DNA of 64,000 nucleotides from Celeribacter sp. HF31 (GTDB taxonomy: Bacteria; Pseudomonadota; Alphaproteobacteria; Rhodobacterales; Rhodobacteraceae), in the NCBI RefSeq assembly GCF_011806455.1, contig NZ_JAATOT010000002.1, forward strand, positions 62,001 through 126,000, read 5' to 3'. Both the position numbers and the translations under genes were made by a program. This document shows positions 9,032 through 16,611 of this stretch, in pieces; the stretch's first letter is position 1, and each line of letters begins with the position of its first letter. A model generated the notes under the pieces. It was not told the origin of the DNA. It saw only the letters and a list, made by a program, of their open reading frames with translations, and did no database searches.

Positions 9032-10672
9032 TTAAGCGCCATCTAGCGTGATTTCGCGAAAAGACCCCAAATTTTGAACAAAAGACGGATCGTGCGACAC
9101 CAAAATCAACGCCCCACCCCATTGGGACAGCCCCGTTTCCAGTGCCTCAATGGCGTCCAGATCAAGGTGATTGCTCGGCTCATCCAACAGCAACAAAGGC
9201 GCCGGATCATCGCCCGCGCCCATCAGCGCAATCGCGGCCCGAAGCCTCTCGCCGCCCGAAAGAGCCTCGGCCGGCTTCTCTGCGGCATCGCCGCGAAACC
9301 CCGCGCGGGCAAGGGCGGCCCGGATGTCGGCAGAGCTGAGATCCGGGTGCTCATTTTGCGCCGCCTCCAAAAGCGTCCCCGCGCCTTGCAATCCTCCGGA
9401 TTGATCCAGCCGCATGACTTTAGTCTGGCGCAGAACCCGCCCCGCAACGGGAGTGATCTCGCCTGTGATGCCGCGCAACAGCGTCGATTTCCCGGCCCCG
9501 TTCGGCCCTTTGAGCCAAATCCGCTCCGGCCCGGTGATCGAGAAACTCACCGGGCCGATCCGGTGACCTCCCATGTCAAAACAGGCCTCATCCAGCTCAA
9601 GAACCCCTTTTGAACCGGGCAGGTTCACCGCCGGAAACCCCATCGCCACCGGCGTGATCGCTTCGATCCGGTGCAACAGGGCCTCGCGCTCTGCGGTCAG
9701 CCCGCTCGCTCGACGCTCTTCGGCGCGCAGCCGTCCGCCGGAGCTGCGCTCCGCGCCTTCCTTGGCCTTGTCCAAAAGCATCTTCGATTGCGACCCATCG
9801 CGCAGTTTCTTGCCCTGCCGTGCCCGGCGCTCTTGGCGGGCCTGCGCCTCTCGGACGTGGGATTTCTGCTGTTTCAGATCGCGCTCAGCGCGCCCCAAGG
9901 CCTGCGTCAGACGCACGCGCTCGACCTCACGCGCGGCGGCATAGGCCGACCATCCGCCGCCCGTCACCGAGATAGAGCCATCCGGTTCCAGCGCCACGAT
10001 CCGGTCCATATGCTCCAAGAGCGCACGGTCGTGGCTTGCGATCAGGATCAGGCCTTTATGCTGCGCCAGTGCAGACATCAGCCCCGCGCGCGCATCGAGA
10101 TCGAGCGCGTTGGTCGGCTCGTCCAAAAGCAAAATGTCCGGTGGATCGAAAAACAGCGCCGCGAGCGCTGCCCGCAATTGCTGCCCGCCGGAAAGCGTTC
10201 CGACAGGGCGATACATCGCCAAATCCGGCGCCCAATCCGAGAGGCCGAAACGGTCCAACTGGGCGTGAATGCGCTCTTCCAACCCCCAATCGACGGCTTC
10301 GAACGGACCAGACGTGGCCTCGCCCCTTTGAGCGCGGCGCAGATCGGCTAAACCCTCCGTCACCCCAAAGAGATCACAGAGCAACGCCTGAGGGTCGGGC
10401 GTCTGATCCAACAGTCTCACAGCACCGGATCGGATCACTTCACCGGTGACCAGAGGCGGGCCCACCTGTCCCGCGATAAATTTCAGAAGCGTGGATTTCC
10501 CCGAGCCGTTCCGTCCGACAAGGCCGGTCACGCCCGCGCCTAAAGTCAGGTCAAAACCAGAAGATTGTCCAGAAACTCCGTTGGATCCGGGCGCCTTAGC
10601 GGCGCTTGCGGCGGTCCTCAACACGGATTCGGATAGGGAGACGTTGCTCAGACGGAGCAGACATGAGGGCAT
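9032..10672 (-). CDS. ABC-F family ATPase
   Basis: A 546-aa soluble protein with two ABC ATPase domains and no membrane segment. Domain 1 has Walker A GRNGSGKST (53-61), signature LSGGQ and Walker B ILLLDEPTNALD; domain 2 has GPNGAGKST, LSGGE and LLLLDEPSNHLD. A charged linker of roughly 80 residues rich in Arg, Lys and Glu separates them. ABC-F proteins act on ribosomes rather than in transport. The first beta strand (LLRLSNVSLS) requires a start near 10672, so the gene overlaps the 44-aa ORF 10596-10730 by 77 bp in another frame and may be translationally coupled to it. Confidence 0.92.
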   Translation of the reverse strand: MPSCLLRLSNVSLSESVLRTAASAAKAPGSNGVSGQSSGFDLTLGAGVTGLVGRNGSGKSTLLKFIAGQVGPPLVTGEVIRSGAVRLLDQTPDPQALLCDLFGVTEGLADLRRAQRGEATSGPFEAVDWGLEERIHAQLDRFGLSDWAPDLAMYRPVGTLSGGQQLRAALAALFFDPPDILLLDEPTNALDLDARAGLMSALAQHKGLILIASHDRALLEHMDRIVALEPDGSISVTGGGWSAYAAAREVERVRLTQALGRAERDLKQQKSHVREAQARQERRARQGKKLRDGSQSKMLLDKAKEGAERSSGGRLRAEERRASGLTAEREALLHRIEAITPVAMGFPAVNLPGSKGVLELDEACFDMGGHRIGPVSFSITGPERIWLKGPNGAGKSTLLRGITGEITPVAGRVLRQTKVMRLDQSGGLQGAGTLLEAAQNEHPDLSSADIRAALARAGFRGDAAEKPAEALSGGERLRAAIALMGAGDDPAPLLLLDEPSNHLDLDAIEALETGLSQWGGALILVSHDPSFVQNLGSFREITLDGA

Positions 10673-10730
10673 AGCTCACCATGACACCAATTGCAGCAAA
10701 AGCGATTGCGGTCATCACGATCATGTCCAT
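10596..10730 (-). CDS. 44-aa membrane micropeptide overlapping the ABC-F start
   Basis: An ATG at 10730 has a near-perfect AGGAGG about 7 bases upstream, the best ribosome-binding site in the neighbourhood. The ORF encodes a hydrophobic stretch (MDMIVMTAIAFAAIGVMV, then SYALMS) followed by a very basic tail ending RVEDRRKRR. The layout is one membrane segment with a cytosolic Arg-rich tail. It overlaps the first 77 bases of the ABC-F gene in a different frame. No family is recognised. The strong site and membrane-plus-basic layout support a real protein; alternatively it acts only as a translational lead-in to the ABC-F gene. Confidence 0.6.
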   Translation of the reverse strand: MDMIVMTAIAFAAIGVMVSYALMSAPSEQRLPIRIRVEDRRKRR

Positions 10731-10746
10731 GGGGTAGCCCTCCTAG

Positions 10747-10756
10747 TTACATGTAA
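10747..10756. promoter_or_regulatory. Palindrome TTACATGTAA at the micropeptide/ABC-F 5' region
   Basis: A 10-bp perfect palindrome sits just upstream of the AGGAGG of the 44-aa ORF, and GTTAC / GTAAC arms frame the same area. The position suggests an operator over the transcript start, but no regulator is adjacent. Confidence 0.3.
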
Positions 10757-10884
10757 ATTAGGTAACACTCCAAAACCGATGGTCAAGTGGATTGCGAGAG
10801 GATTGCGCAAAAAAGCGAGGTCTTGCCTAATTTTTGCCAAATTTCTTGAGCCGCCACGCAATTTTATCCACAATTGACCCTACG

Positions 10885-11553
10885 TCATGCCTCTTCGTAA
10901 CCGAGATTTTTGCGCAGAAACGCCAAGGCGACCCCAAGACCGTCCGGCGAAATCCCATGCCCCGTGCCGCGCATGATATGGGCGTAGGTCTCAAAGCCCG
11001 CAGCTTGCAGCGCCTGCCCCGCCTCAGGCAAAGATTGCGGCGGCACCACCTGGTCTTCGTCACCATGAATCAGCAGTACGGGCATTTTCACCTGCATCTC
11101 GTCTTCGAGCATCTCCGGCTCCAAAAGACGCCCGGAGAAGCCCACCACACAGGACATTGCCTCCTCACGCCGCGGCGCGACATGGAGCGACATCATCGTG
11201 CCCTGAGAAAAGCCCAAAAGCGCGATCTGATCGGGTTCAAAGCCGTAGTCCACCATGATCGTGTCGAGATAATCGTTCAGCTCATCGACCGCACGAAGCA
11301 TACCCGCACGGGCCTCTTCCTCGCTTGATCCGTCGATCCAGGGGATCGGAAACCATTGATAGCCCATCGGATTTCCGATGCAGCGCTCCGGCGCATCGGG
11401 CGCAAAGAACATCGTGTCGGGCATGTGTTCGGACAGAGGATCGGCCAGCCCCAAAAGATCGTTGGCGTCAGCCCCATAGCCATGCAGGAAAATCACCGCA
11501 GAGCCCGCGCGCCCTGACAGGCTGTCGCGTGTGTGGTTGGTCAGTTCGGACAT
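10885..11553 (-). CDS. Alpha/beta hydrolase (phospholipase/carboxylesterase family)
   Basis: A 222-aa cytoplasmic serine hydrolase of the acyl-protein-thioesterase/carboxylesterase II type. Visible features are the oxyanion strand VIFLHGYGADANDL, the nucleophile elbow LLGFSQGTMM (catalytic Ser), the acid in LLIHGDEDQVVP and the catalytic His in RGTGHGISPDG. It preferentially acts on short acyl esters in characterised relatives; the physiological substrate here is unknown. It lies 3 bp from the glycosylase gene upstream and ends with GYEEA. Confidence 0.88.
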   Translation of the reverse strand: MSELTNHTRDSLSGRAGSAVIFLHGYGADANDLLGLADPLSEHMPDTMFFAPDAPERCIGNPMGYQWFPIPWIDGSSEEEARAGMLRAVDELNDYLDTIMVDYGFEPDQIALLGFSQGTMMSLHVAPRREEAMSCVVGFSGRLLEPEMLEDEMQVKMPVLLIHGDEDQVVPPQSLPEAGQALQAAGFETYAHIMRGTGHGISPDGLGVALAFLRKNLGYEEA

Positions 11554-11556
11554 GGT

Positions 11557-12183
11557 CTAGCGCACCCCTTCGCGTTGCTTTGCCACATGGTAGTAAGCCC
11601 AAAGCGCGCGTGCCGCAACCGCGCGCCACGGGGACCACTCTTCGGCCATGCGCCGCAGGGCACGCTCTTTCGGGCGCTCAGGCAGCTCGAACAACAGCCG
11701 CGCGGCCTCTTGCAGCGCCAGATCACCGGGGGCAAAGACATCCGCGTGACCCAGAGAAAACATGGCGTAGATCTCCGCCGTCCAGACACCGATGCCGGGC
11801 ACTTGCGTGAGGGTTGCGACGACTTCTTCGGTCGGGGCCTCTCTCAGCGCACGGTAATCAATCCGCGCCTCGGCCAGCGCTTTGGCGTATCGCACCTTCT
11901 GGCGCGAGAGACCGCAGACGCGCAACTCGTCTTCTGTGGCCCAAAGCACCTTGCGCGGGCCGGTGAGTTTTGCGGCTTTCATCCGGCGCCAGATGCCATT
12001 GGCGGCGGCGACCGAGATTTGCTGGCTGACGATGGCGCTCAGAAGCTCTTCAAACCCGTCCTTACGGCGGCGCAAAGGTAAAGGTCCGGTGAGGCGCAGC
12101 GCTTCGGCAAAACGCGGGTCAGAGGCGGCCAGATGCGCCGCCCCTTCCGCCACATCGGCGTCGCAGGTGATGATCCGCCTCAT
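11557..12183 (-). CDS. DNA-3-methyladenine glycosylase II (AlkA-like, HhH-GPD)
   Basis: A 208-aa base-excision-repair glycosylase removing alkylated bases. The helix-hairpin-helix appears as LTQVPGIGVWTAEIYAMF (about residues 125-142), followed by the catalytic-Asp segment HADVFAPGDLALQEA. The Ser/Gln-rich segment LLSAIVSQQISVAAANGIW is the conserved helix before it. The protein lacks the N-terminal Ada-like domain of E. coli AlkA, as do many short AlkA proteins. It stands between cobK (6 bp upstream) and the esterase in a tight leftward run. Confidence 0.88.
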   Translation of the reverse strand: MRRIITCDADVAEGAAHLAASDPRFAEALRLTGPLPLRRRKDGFEELLSAIVSQQISVAAANGIWRRMKAAKLTGPRKVLWATEDELRVCGLSRQKVRYAKALAEARIDYRALREAPTEEVVATLTQVPGIGVWTAEIYAMFSLGHADVFAPGDLALQEAARLLFELPERPKERALRRMAEEWSPWRAVAARALWAYYHVAKQREGVR

Positions 12184-12189
12184 GATCCT

Positions 12190-12795
12190 TTACATCATAT
12201 CGCCGGACGCCATGGCATGGCTCTCAGCCCATTCCAAAGCATCCAAAAGATGTTCGCGCCGGGTGGCGCCCGGAGGCGGCGGACAGCTCAGAAAGGCGAC
12301 CTTGATCGACCGCTCCCGCGCCGCCTCCAAAAGCCCGCGATGGCTTTCGGTGCCAAAGACCACAAGCCAATCCGTGGGCTGATCGCTCAGAACCTCCCCC
12401 GCCAAAACGGACAGCTCCCGCCCCGGCAGCCCCTCCGTGATCCGGTCGTACAGACGCGGCTCGGAGCAGGACACGCGCGCGCCCTCGGCGATCAGCGTTG
12501 CCAAGGCCTCCGCGTCGGAAACCGCCTGCCACATATCACCGGGACGCGAGCGCAAAGACGCCCGCTCAAACCGCAGATACGGCAGGCCGCGAGCTTCGCA
12601 GAGCGCGAAACTCTCGGCTGTCAGACCGGAACAGGCGGGGCTGGCGTCAATCACGGCTGTCACCTCTTCGTCTGCGATCACGCCCTCCAGCGGCGCCGCC
12701 TCCTCGGGCATTCGCACCAGCGCCTTGATCCCGGCCTCACCCAGATGATCCGCCAGATTGCGCGCTTGGGTCGTGCCAGCCAGAAGTAAGATCAT
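12190..12795 (-). CDS. cobK: Precorrin-6A reductase (CobK/CbiJ)
   Basis: A 201-aa reductase of cobalamin ring synthesis that reduces precorrin-6A to dihydro-precorrin-6. The N-terminal dinucleotide-binding strand is ILLLAGTTQARNLA, a family hallmark. DASPACSGLTAESFALCEARGLPYLRF-type helix-strand, then a second Rossmann-like half with WLVVFGTESHRGL, follow. It is shorter than the usual 240-250 aa. The usual His in the DATHPFA motif is replaced (DASPACS), so activity could be reduced or the start may be conservative. The divergent neighbour is cobA. Confidence 0.75.
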   Translation of the reverse strand: MILLLAGTTQARNLADHLGEAGIKALVRMPEEAAPLEGVIADEEVTAVIDASPACSGLTAESFALCEARGLPYLRFERASLRSRPGDMWQAVSDAEALATLIAEGARVSCSEPRLYDRITEGLPGRELSVLAGEVLSDQPTDWLVVFGTESHRGLLEAARERSIKVAFLSCPPPPGATRREHLLDALEWAESHAMASGDMM

Positions 12796-12991
12796 CTTTC
12801 GCTTTTCCTTTTTAACGTGCAGAAGTCATGCGCGATCTGCGGGTATTTGTCAGCCCCAGTTCGGCCCCAAACCGATGGTTTGCGCAAGTTTCGGGCCGTG
12901 ATGACCGCTCTGTCGTTTCCGCACAATCACGGAAACAAACACGGAAACAAAGCCGCTTTCCTGCTCAACCTCGCTGCGTCATAAAAGGGAC

Positions 12992-13846
12992 ATGACAGAA
13001 TCGACCCTCACCTTGCCCTCCGGCGACTGGCCCACATTAGAACCCGGTTGGGTCTGGCTGTGCGGCGCGGGGCCGGGCGATCCCGGTTTGATGACGCTAC
13101 ACGCGGTGCATGCGCTCAGAGAGGCCGATGTGATCGTCTATGACGCGCTGGTGTCGAAAGAGATTTTGAGCTGGGCCGGTCCTGAGACCGAGATGGTCTA
13201 CGCTGGCAAACGCGGCGGCAAGCCCTCGGCGAAACAGGCGGATATTTCACTGCAGCTCGTCGATCTGGCCAGGGCCGGCAAACGCGTGTTGCGCCTCAAG
13301 GGCGGCGATCCTTTCGTCTTTGGTCGCGGTGGCGAAGAGGCGCAGACGCTCATTCAACACGGCGTGCCCGTGCGCATCATTCCGGGCATTTCGGCAGGGA
13401 TAGGCGGGCTGGCCTATGCCGGCATACCCGTCACGCATCGCGATGTGAACCAGGCCGTCACTTTTGTCACCGGCCACGACAAGACCGGTGCCGCGACCCA
13501 ACTCGATTGGGCCGCCATGGGACGTGCGGCGGGGGTTCTGGTGATCTACATGGGCATCAAACACGCGCCCACCATCCGCGAGGGCCTTTTGGCCGCAGGG
13601 CGCCCTGAAGACGAGCCCGTCGCCGTGGTCTCGCAGGCGACGACGCCAGATCAGAGGGTGATCGAAACCACGCTGGGCGCCATGGTCAAAGACATCGACG
13701 CCGCCGCGATGGAACCGCCCGCGATCATCTGCATCGGGCGGGCCGTCCTGATGCGGCAGGTGCTCGATTGGCAGGCGCTCATGCGCGGTGAAGCGCCGCG
13801 CGATCTCGACCCTTTGCGGCGCGGCAAACCGGCGCAAGAGGGCTAA
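12992..13846 (+). CDS. cobA: Uroporphyrinogen-III C-methyltransferase
   Basis: A 284-aa SUMT enzyme that methylates uroporphyrinogen III at C-2 and C-7 to give precorrin-2, the entry to cobalamin and siroheme. Family motifs are VWLCGAGPGDPGLMTLHA (SAM-binding P loop) near residue 22, VYAGKRGG, RLKGGDPFVFGRGGEEA (about 103-119), PGISAGIGG, and VTGHDK. No CysG oxidase/ferrochelatase domains are present. It is divergent from cobK across 196 bp; no cobalamin-riboswitch B12 box was found there. A MITE-like element begins at its stop codon. Confidence 0.95.
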   Translation: MTESTLTLPSGDWPTLEPGWVWLCGAGPGDPGLMTLHAVHALREADVIVYDALVSKEILSWAGPETEMVYAGKRGGKPSAKQADISLQLVDLARAGKRVLRLKGGDPFVFGRGGEEAQTLIQHGVPVRIIPGISAGIGGLAYAGIPVTHRDVNQAVTFVTGHDKTGAATQLDWAAMGRAAGVLVIYMGIKHAPTIREGLLAAGRPEDEPVAVVSQATTPDQRVIETTLGAMVKDIDAAAMEPPAIICIGRAVLMRQVLDWQALMRGEAPRDLDPLRRGKPAQEG

Positions 13847-13957
13847 AGCGTTTTTCGTTTAATCTGAATCAGATTGAGCGAGAAACGTTGCCACACTGAA
13901 TTGATATTGCTGCGTTTCTCAAAAATTGAGTGCCTCAAGTTTTTTGAGAAACGCTTT
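13845..13957. repeat. MITE-like intergenic element with terminal and nested inverted repeats
   Basis: A 113-bp segment is bounded by AAAGCGTTT (13845-13853) and AAACGCTTT (13949-13957). Inside the left half is the palindrome AATCTGA-A-TCAGATT (13861-13875), flanked by CGTTTTTCG and CGAGAAACG. In the right half GCGTTTCTCAAAAA (13912-13925) pairs exactly with TTTTTGAGAAACGC (13941-13954), with a second hairpin TTGAG-TGC-CTCAA inside. The left terminal repeat uses bases of the cobA stop codon. It could form two adjacent hairpins in RNA and may also act as a terminator. Confidence 0.65.
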
Positions 13958-14083
13958 AAGCGCCACCTTCGCGCCCCCTGTCAGACGTTTTCGCACAACC
14001 GCACTTGAAGAACGCGGGTTCTCAGAGCGCGCCTGTGTCGTTAAACGCTATGCGACACATTCAAAAACGCGCACGAGACACAG

Positions 14084-15301
14084 ATGACAGACATTTCGAT
14101 GACGGACACCTCCAAAGCCCGCCGCAACGTGATGATCCTCGTGATGGCGCAGGCTTTCCTTGGCGCGCAGATGTCGATGATTTTCACCATCGCGGGGCTC
14201 GCCGGGCAATCTCTGGCCGCGAACCTTTGCTTTGCGACGCTGCCGATTTCGGCGACCGTTCTGGGTTCCATGCTGGCCGCCACGCCCTTGTCCGGCATCA
14301 TGCAGAAATACGGCCGCCGCGTCGGCTTTTGGATCGGCACAGGCTCGGGCACGGTGGGCGCAGGCATCGGCGCCTTTGCCCTGATGCAGCAGAATTTCTG
14401 GCTCTTCGTCATCGGCGGTCTCTTCACCGGCGTCTATCAGTCCTCGCAGGGCTTCTTCCGTTTCGCCGCCACCGACACCGCCGATGAGGCCTTCAAGCCC
14501 AAGGCGATCTCCTATGTTCTGGCGGGCGGTCTGGCCTCGGCCATCATCGGGCCGCAACTTGTCAAAGTGACCTCGCAGGCCATGGTCGTGCCTTTCCTGG
14601 GCACCTATCTGGCGGTGATCGTGATCAACCTCGTGGGCTCTTTGCTGTTTCTCTTCCTCGACATTCCGAAACCGCCGGTCTCGACCCATGATCACCTGAT
14701 CGGGCGCTCGCGGATGGAATTGCTCAAAACCCCGCGTGTCGCCGTCGCGATCATCGTCGCCATGGTCTCCTACGCGCTGATGAACCTCGTGATGACCTCG
14801 ACACCGCTCGCTGTCGTCGGCTGTGGCTTTGAACAAAACACCGCCGCCGATGTGGTCTCCGCCCACGTTTTGGCGATGTTCATCCCGTCTTTTTTCACCG
14901 GTTTCCTAATCTCGAAATTCGGCGTCGAACGCATCATGGCGACGGGTCTCGTCATCCTCGCTGCCGCGGGCGTCGTCGGTATGATCGGCGTCGATCTTGA
15001 GAATTTCTTCGTCGCGCTGATCCTCTTGGGCGTGGGCTGGAACTTCGGCTTTATCGGTGCGACCGCCATGCTGTCCTCTGCCCATGAGCCCTCCGAGCGC
15101 GGTCGGGTTCAGGGCATGAACGACCTGATCGTCTTTGGCGGCGTGACCATGGCCTCGCTGGCCTCGGGTGGCCTCATGAACTGTTCCGGCGGCTCCGCCC
15201 AAGACGGCTGGGCGGCGGTCAACCTCGCCATGGTGCCGTTTCTGACACTCGCAGGCGGCGCACTGATCTGGCTTTGGATGCAGTCGAGAGAGCGGCTTTA
15301 A
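14084..15301 (+). CDS. MFS transporter
   Basis: A 405-aa integral membrane protein with about 12 hydrophobic segments starting near residue 20 (MILVMAQAFLGAQMSMIF). The first-half motif LSGIMQKYGRRVGFWIGT is the loop 2-3 MFS signature (GxxxDRxGRR-like, with KYGRR). A matching loop in the second half is ISKFGVERIMATG. Substrate is not evident; the overall shape resembles uncharacterised exporters common in Roseobacter genomes. The neighbours (cobA upstream behind a repeat, convergent trgB downstream, 13 bp) give no functional hint. Confidence 0.85.
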   Translation: MTDISMTDTSKARRNVMILVMAQAFLGAQMSMIFTIAGLAGQSLAANLCFATLPISATVLGSMLAATPLSGIMQKYGRRVGFWIGTGSGTVGAGIGAFALMQQNFWLFVIGGLFTGVYQSSQGFFRFAATDTADEAFKPKAISYVLAGGLASAIIGPQLVKVTSQAMVVPFLGTYLAVIVINLVGSLLFLFLDIPKPPVSTHDHLIGRSRMELLKTPRVAVAIIVAMVSYALMNLVMTSTPLAVVGCGFEQNTAADVVSAHVLAMFIPSFFTGFLISKFGVERIMATGLVILAAAGVVGMIGVDLENFFVALILLGVGWNFGFIGATAMLSSAHEPSERGRVQGMNDLIVFGGVTMASLASGGLMNCSGGSAQDGWAAVNLAMVPFLTLAGGALIWLWMQSRERL

Positions 15302-15314
15302 CGCACCTCTCGCC

Positions 15315-16178
15315 TTAGCCCTGCCTGATCCGCTCCCGATGCCGCGCCAGCCAAAGCGCGGACATGTAGAGCGGGCCAACATCCAACTGTCCCGCGTCGC
15401 ACATCGCCATCAGATCGTCGAAGGACATGAGATAGGAGGCGATGTCCTCATGCTCATGATCGAGGCCCCCGCCGGTCTGGGTGATCCCGTCCGGCAACTC
15501 AGTGATGCCGATGTAAGAGGTCACATATTCCGTCATCGCGCCCGAGGACGGGTAATACTCCGCGATCTTATGGAGTTCACCAATCGCGACACCCGCTTCT
15601 TCCTCGCCCTCGCGCCGGGCGGTGGCCTCAGGCCCCTCGCCTGCGTCCACACGGCCTGCGATGGGCTCGAGCATCCAGGGACGTTTGTCGCCCCGCGCGA
15701 AAGGCCCAAAGCGAAACTGTTCGATCACTAGGACCCGGTCGCGCACCGGATCATAGGGCAGCACAGTGACCGCATCGGCCATCAGGAACGCCGCGCGGGT
15801 CATGTCCCTGGACTCGGAGCCGTCGAAATGGCGGTGCTTGATGGTCCGGTCGTCCACGGCAAAGAAAAAACTATAAGGGATGTCGCGGCGCAGCGAGGTG
15901 ACATCGTCTCGGCTCATATCGACACGCGCGGGGGACCGCGGACGCCCGCCCGCCTCCGCCGTCATCCGTGCCCAGGCGCGGGTGAAGATCATCGGACGCA
16001 GCGGGCGCAACTCTTCGACGCTGCGCTCGCCATGATAGTGCACCACCTCATGCGCGGCGGCCGCGATGAATTCGGGCGACAGAAACGGCTCGTCGCCCTC
16101 CAGAACCTCCCGCAGAAAGTCAATCTCAGTGGGAGAATAGCGCGGGCTCAGGGCCGCAAACACATCGTTCACGCCCAT
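15315..16178 (-). CDS. trgB: TrgB-like NUDIX hydrolase
   Basis: A 287-aa protein. The start at 16178 is chosen because translation begins MGVNDVFAALSPRYSPTE behind AAAGGCGG; longer frames read through trgA. The NUDIX box is GRVDAG-E-GPEATAR-REGEEEAGV, with the metal-binding Glu residues intact, near residues 180-205. The fold matches ADP-ribose pyrophosphatase (LVIEQFRFGPFARG, WMLEPIAG). An N-terminal domain of about 100 residues precedes it. TrgB of Rhodobacter sphaeroides was named from a tellurite-resistance locus; the biochemical link is unclear. It overlaps trgA by 10 bp and is the last gene of the phrA-cfa-trgA-trgB operon. Confidence 0.85.
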   Translation of the reverse strand: MGVNDVFAALSPRYSPTEIDFLREVLEGDEPFLSPEFIAAAAHEVVHYHGERSVEELRPLRPMIFTRAWARMTAEAGGRPRSPARVDMSRDDVTSLRRDIPYSFFFAVDDRTIKHRHFDGSESRDMTRAAFLMADAVTVLPYDPVRDRVLVIEQFRFGPFARGDKRPWMLEPIAGRVDAGEGPEATARREGEEEAGVAIGELHKIAEYYPSSGAMTEYVTSYIGITELPDGITQTGGGLDHEHEDIASYLMSFDDLMAMCDAGQLDVGPLYMSALWLARHRERIRQG

Positions 16179-16609
16179 TTTCGTGCCGCCTTTTCCGTCA
16201 GCCAGCCGCCAAAGAACCCGCCGACGATCAGGATGAACAAGACATCGGGTTTCAGCACATACATGATATATTCCCGCATCAGATCGACCATCGACATCAA
16301 GGCCTCCGTCGGGCCGCGATAGCGTTTGTCCAAGGAGCGGTGGATCATGGTCTCGAAGGCGAAATAGAACACCGACCAGAAGGTCAGGATCACCGAGGAG
16401 GAAAACCCGTAACTGTAGGCTGCCGCCATCGTGTCGCCTGCGCGTTTGCCAAGGAACACCCAGCCGGTCAAAAGCCCGAAAAACCCGGCGATATAGGTCA
16501 TGAGGCCATAGCGCGTGCTTTCGGGCAGGTAATTCTTCGCCAGCTCGGCGGCGAACCAGGCCAAAAGGGCGAACCAAATGGCGGCAACGAGTTTTGCGGC
16601 TGTGGGCAT
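16169..16609 (-). CDS. trgA: TrgA-like membrane protein
   Basis: A 146-aa integral membrane protein with four hydrophobic segments: KLVAAIWFALLAWFAAEL, TYIAGFFGLLTGWVFLG, SSSVILTFWSVFYFAF and VLFILIVGGFFGGWL. Length, topology and its position directly before a NUDIX gene match TrgA of the R. sphaeroides tellurite-resistance trgAB locus. It starts only 2 bp after the cfa stop and overlaps trgB, so it is cotranscribed with both. The molecular function is unknown; a membrane-stress role is suggested by its operon partners. Confidence 0.82.
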   Translation of the reverse strand: MPTAAKLVAAIWFALLAWFAAELAKNYLPESTRYGLMTYIAGFFGLLTGWVFLGKRAGDTMAAAYSYGFSSSVILTFWSVFYFAFETMIHRSLDKRYRGPTEALMSMVDLMREYIMYVLKPDVLFILIVGGFFGGWLTEKAARKWA

Positions 16610-16611
16610 AT

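Noticed and set aside
12796-12991. Possible cobalamin riboswitch between cobK and cobA
   Set aside because: No B12-box-like conserved sequence was seen; only a short repeat CACGGAAACAAA (about 12932-12955) occurs, which may be a promoter-region repeat.
15315-16577. 420-residue version of TrgB extending upstream
   Set aside because: The extra N-terminal 133 residues are the out-of-frame reading of trgA; the ATG at 16178 has a ribosome-binding site and the normal NUDIX-protein start.
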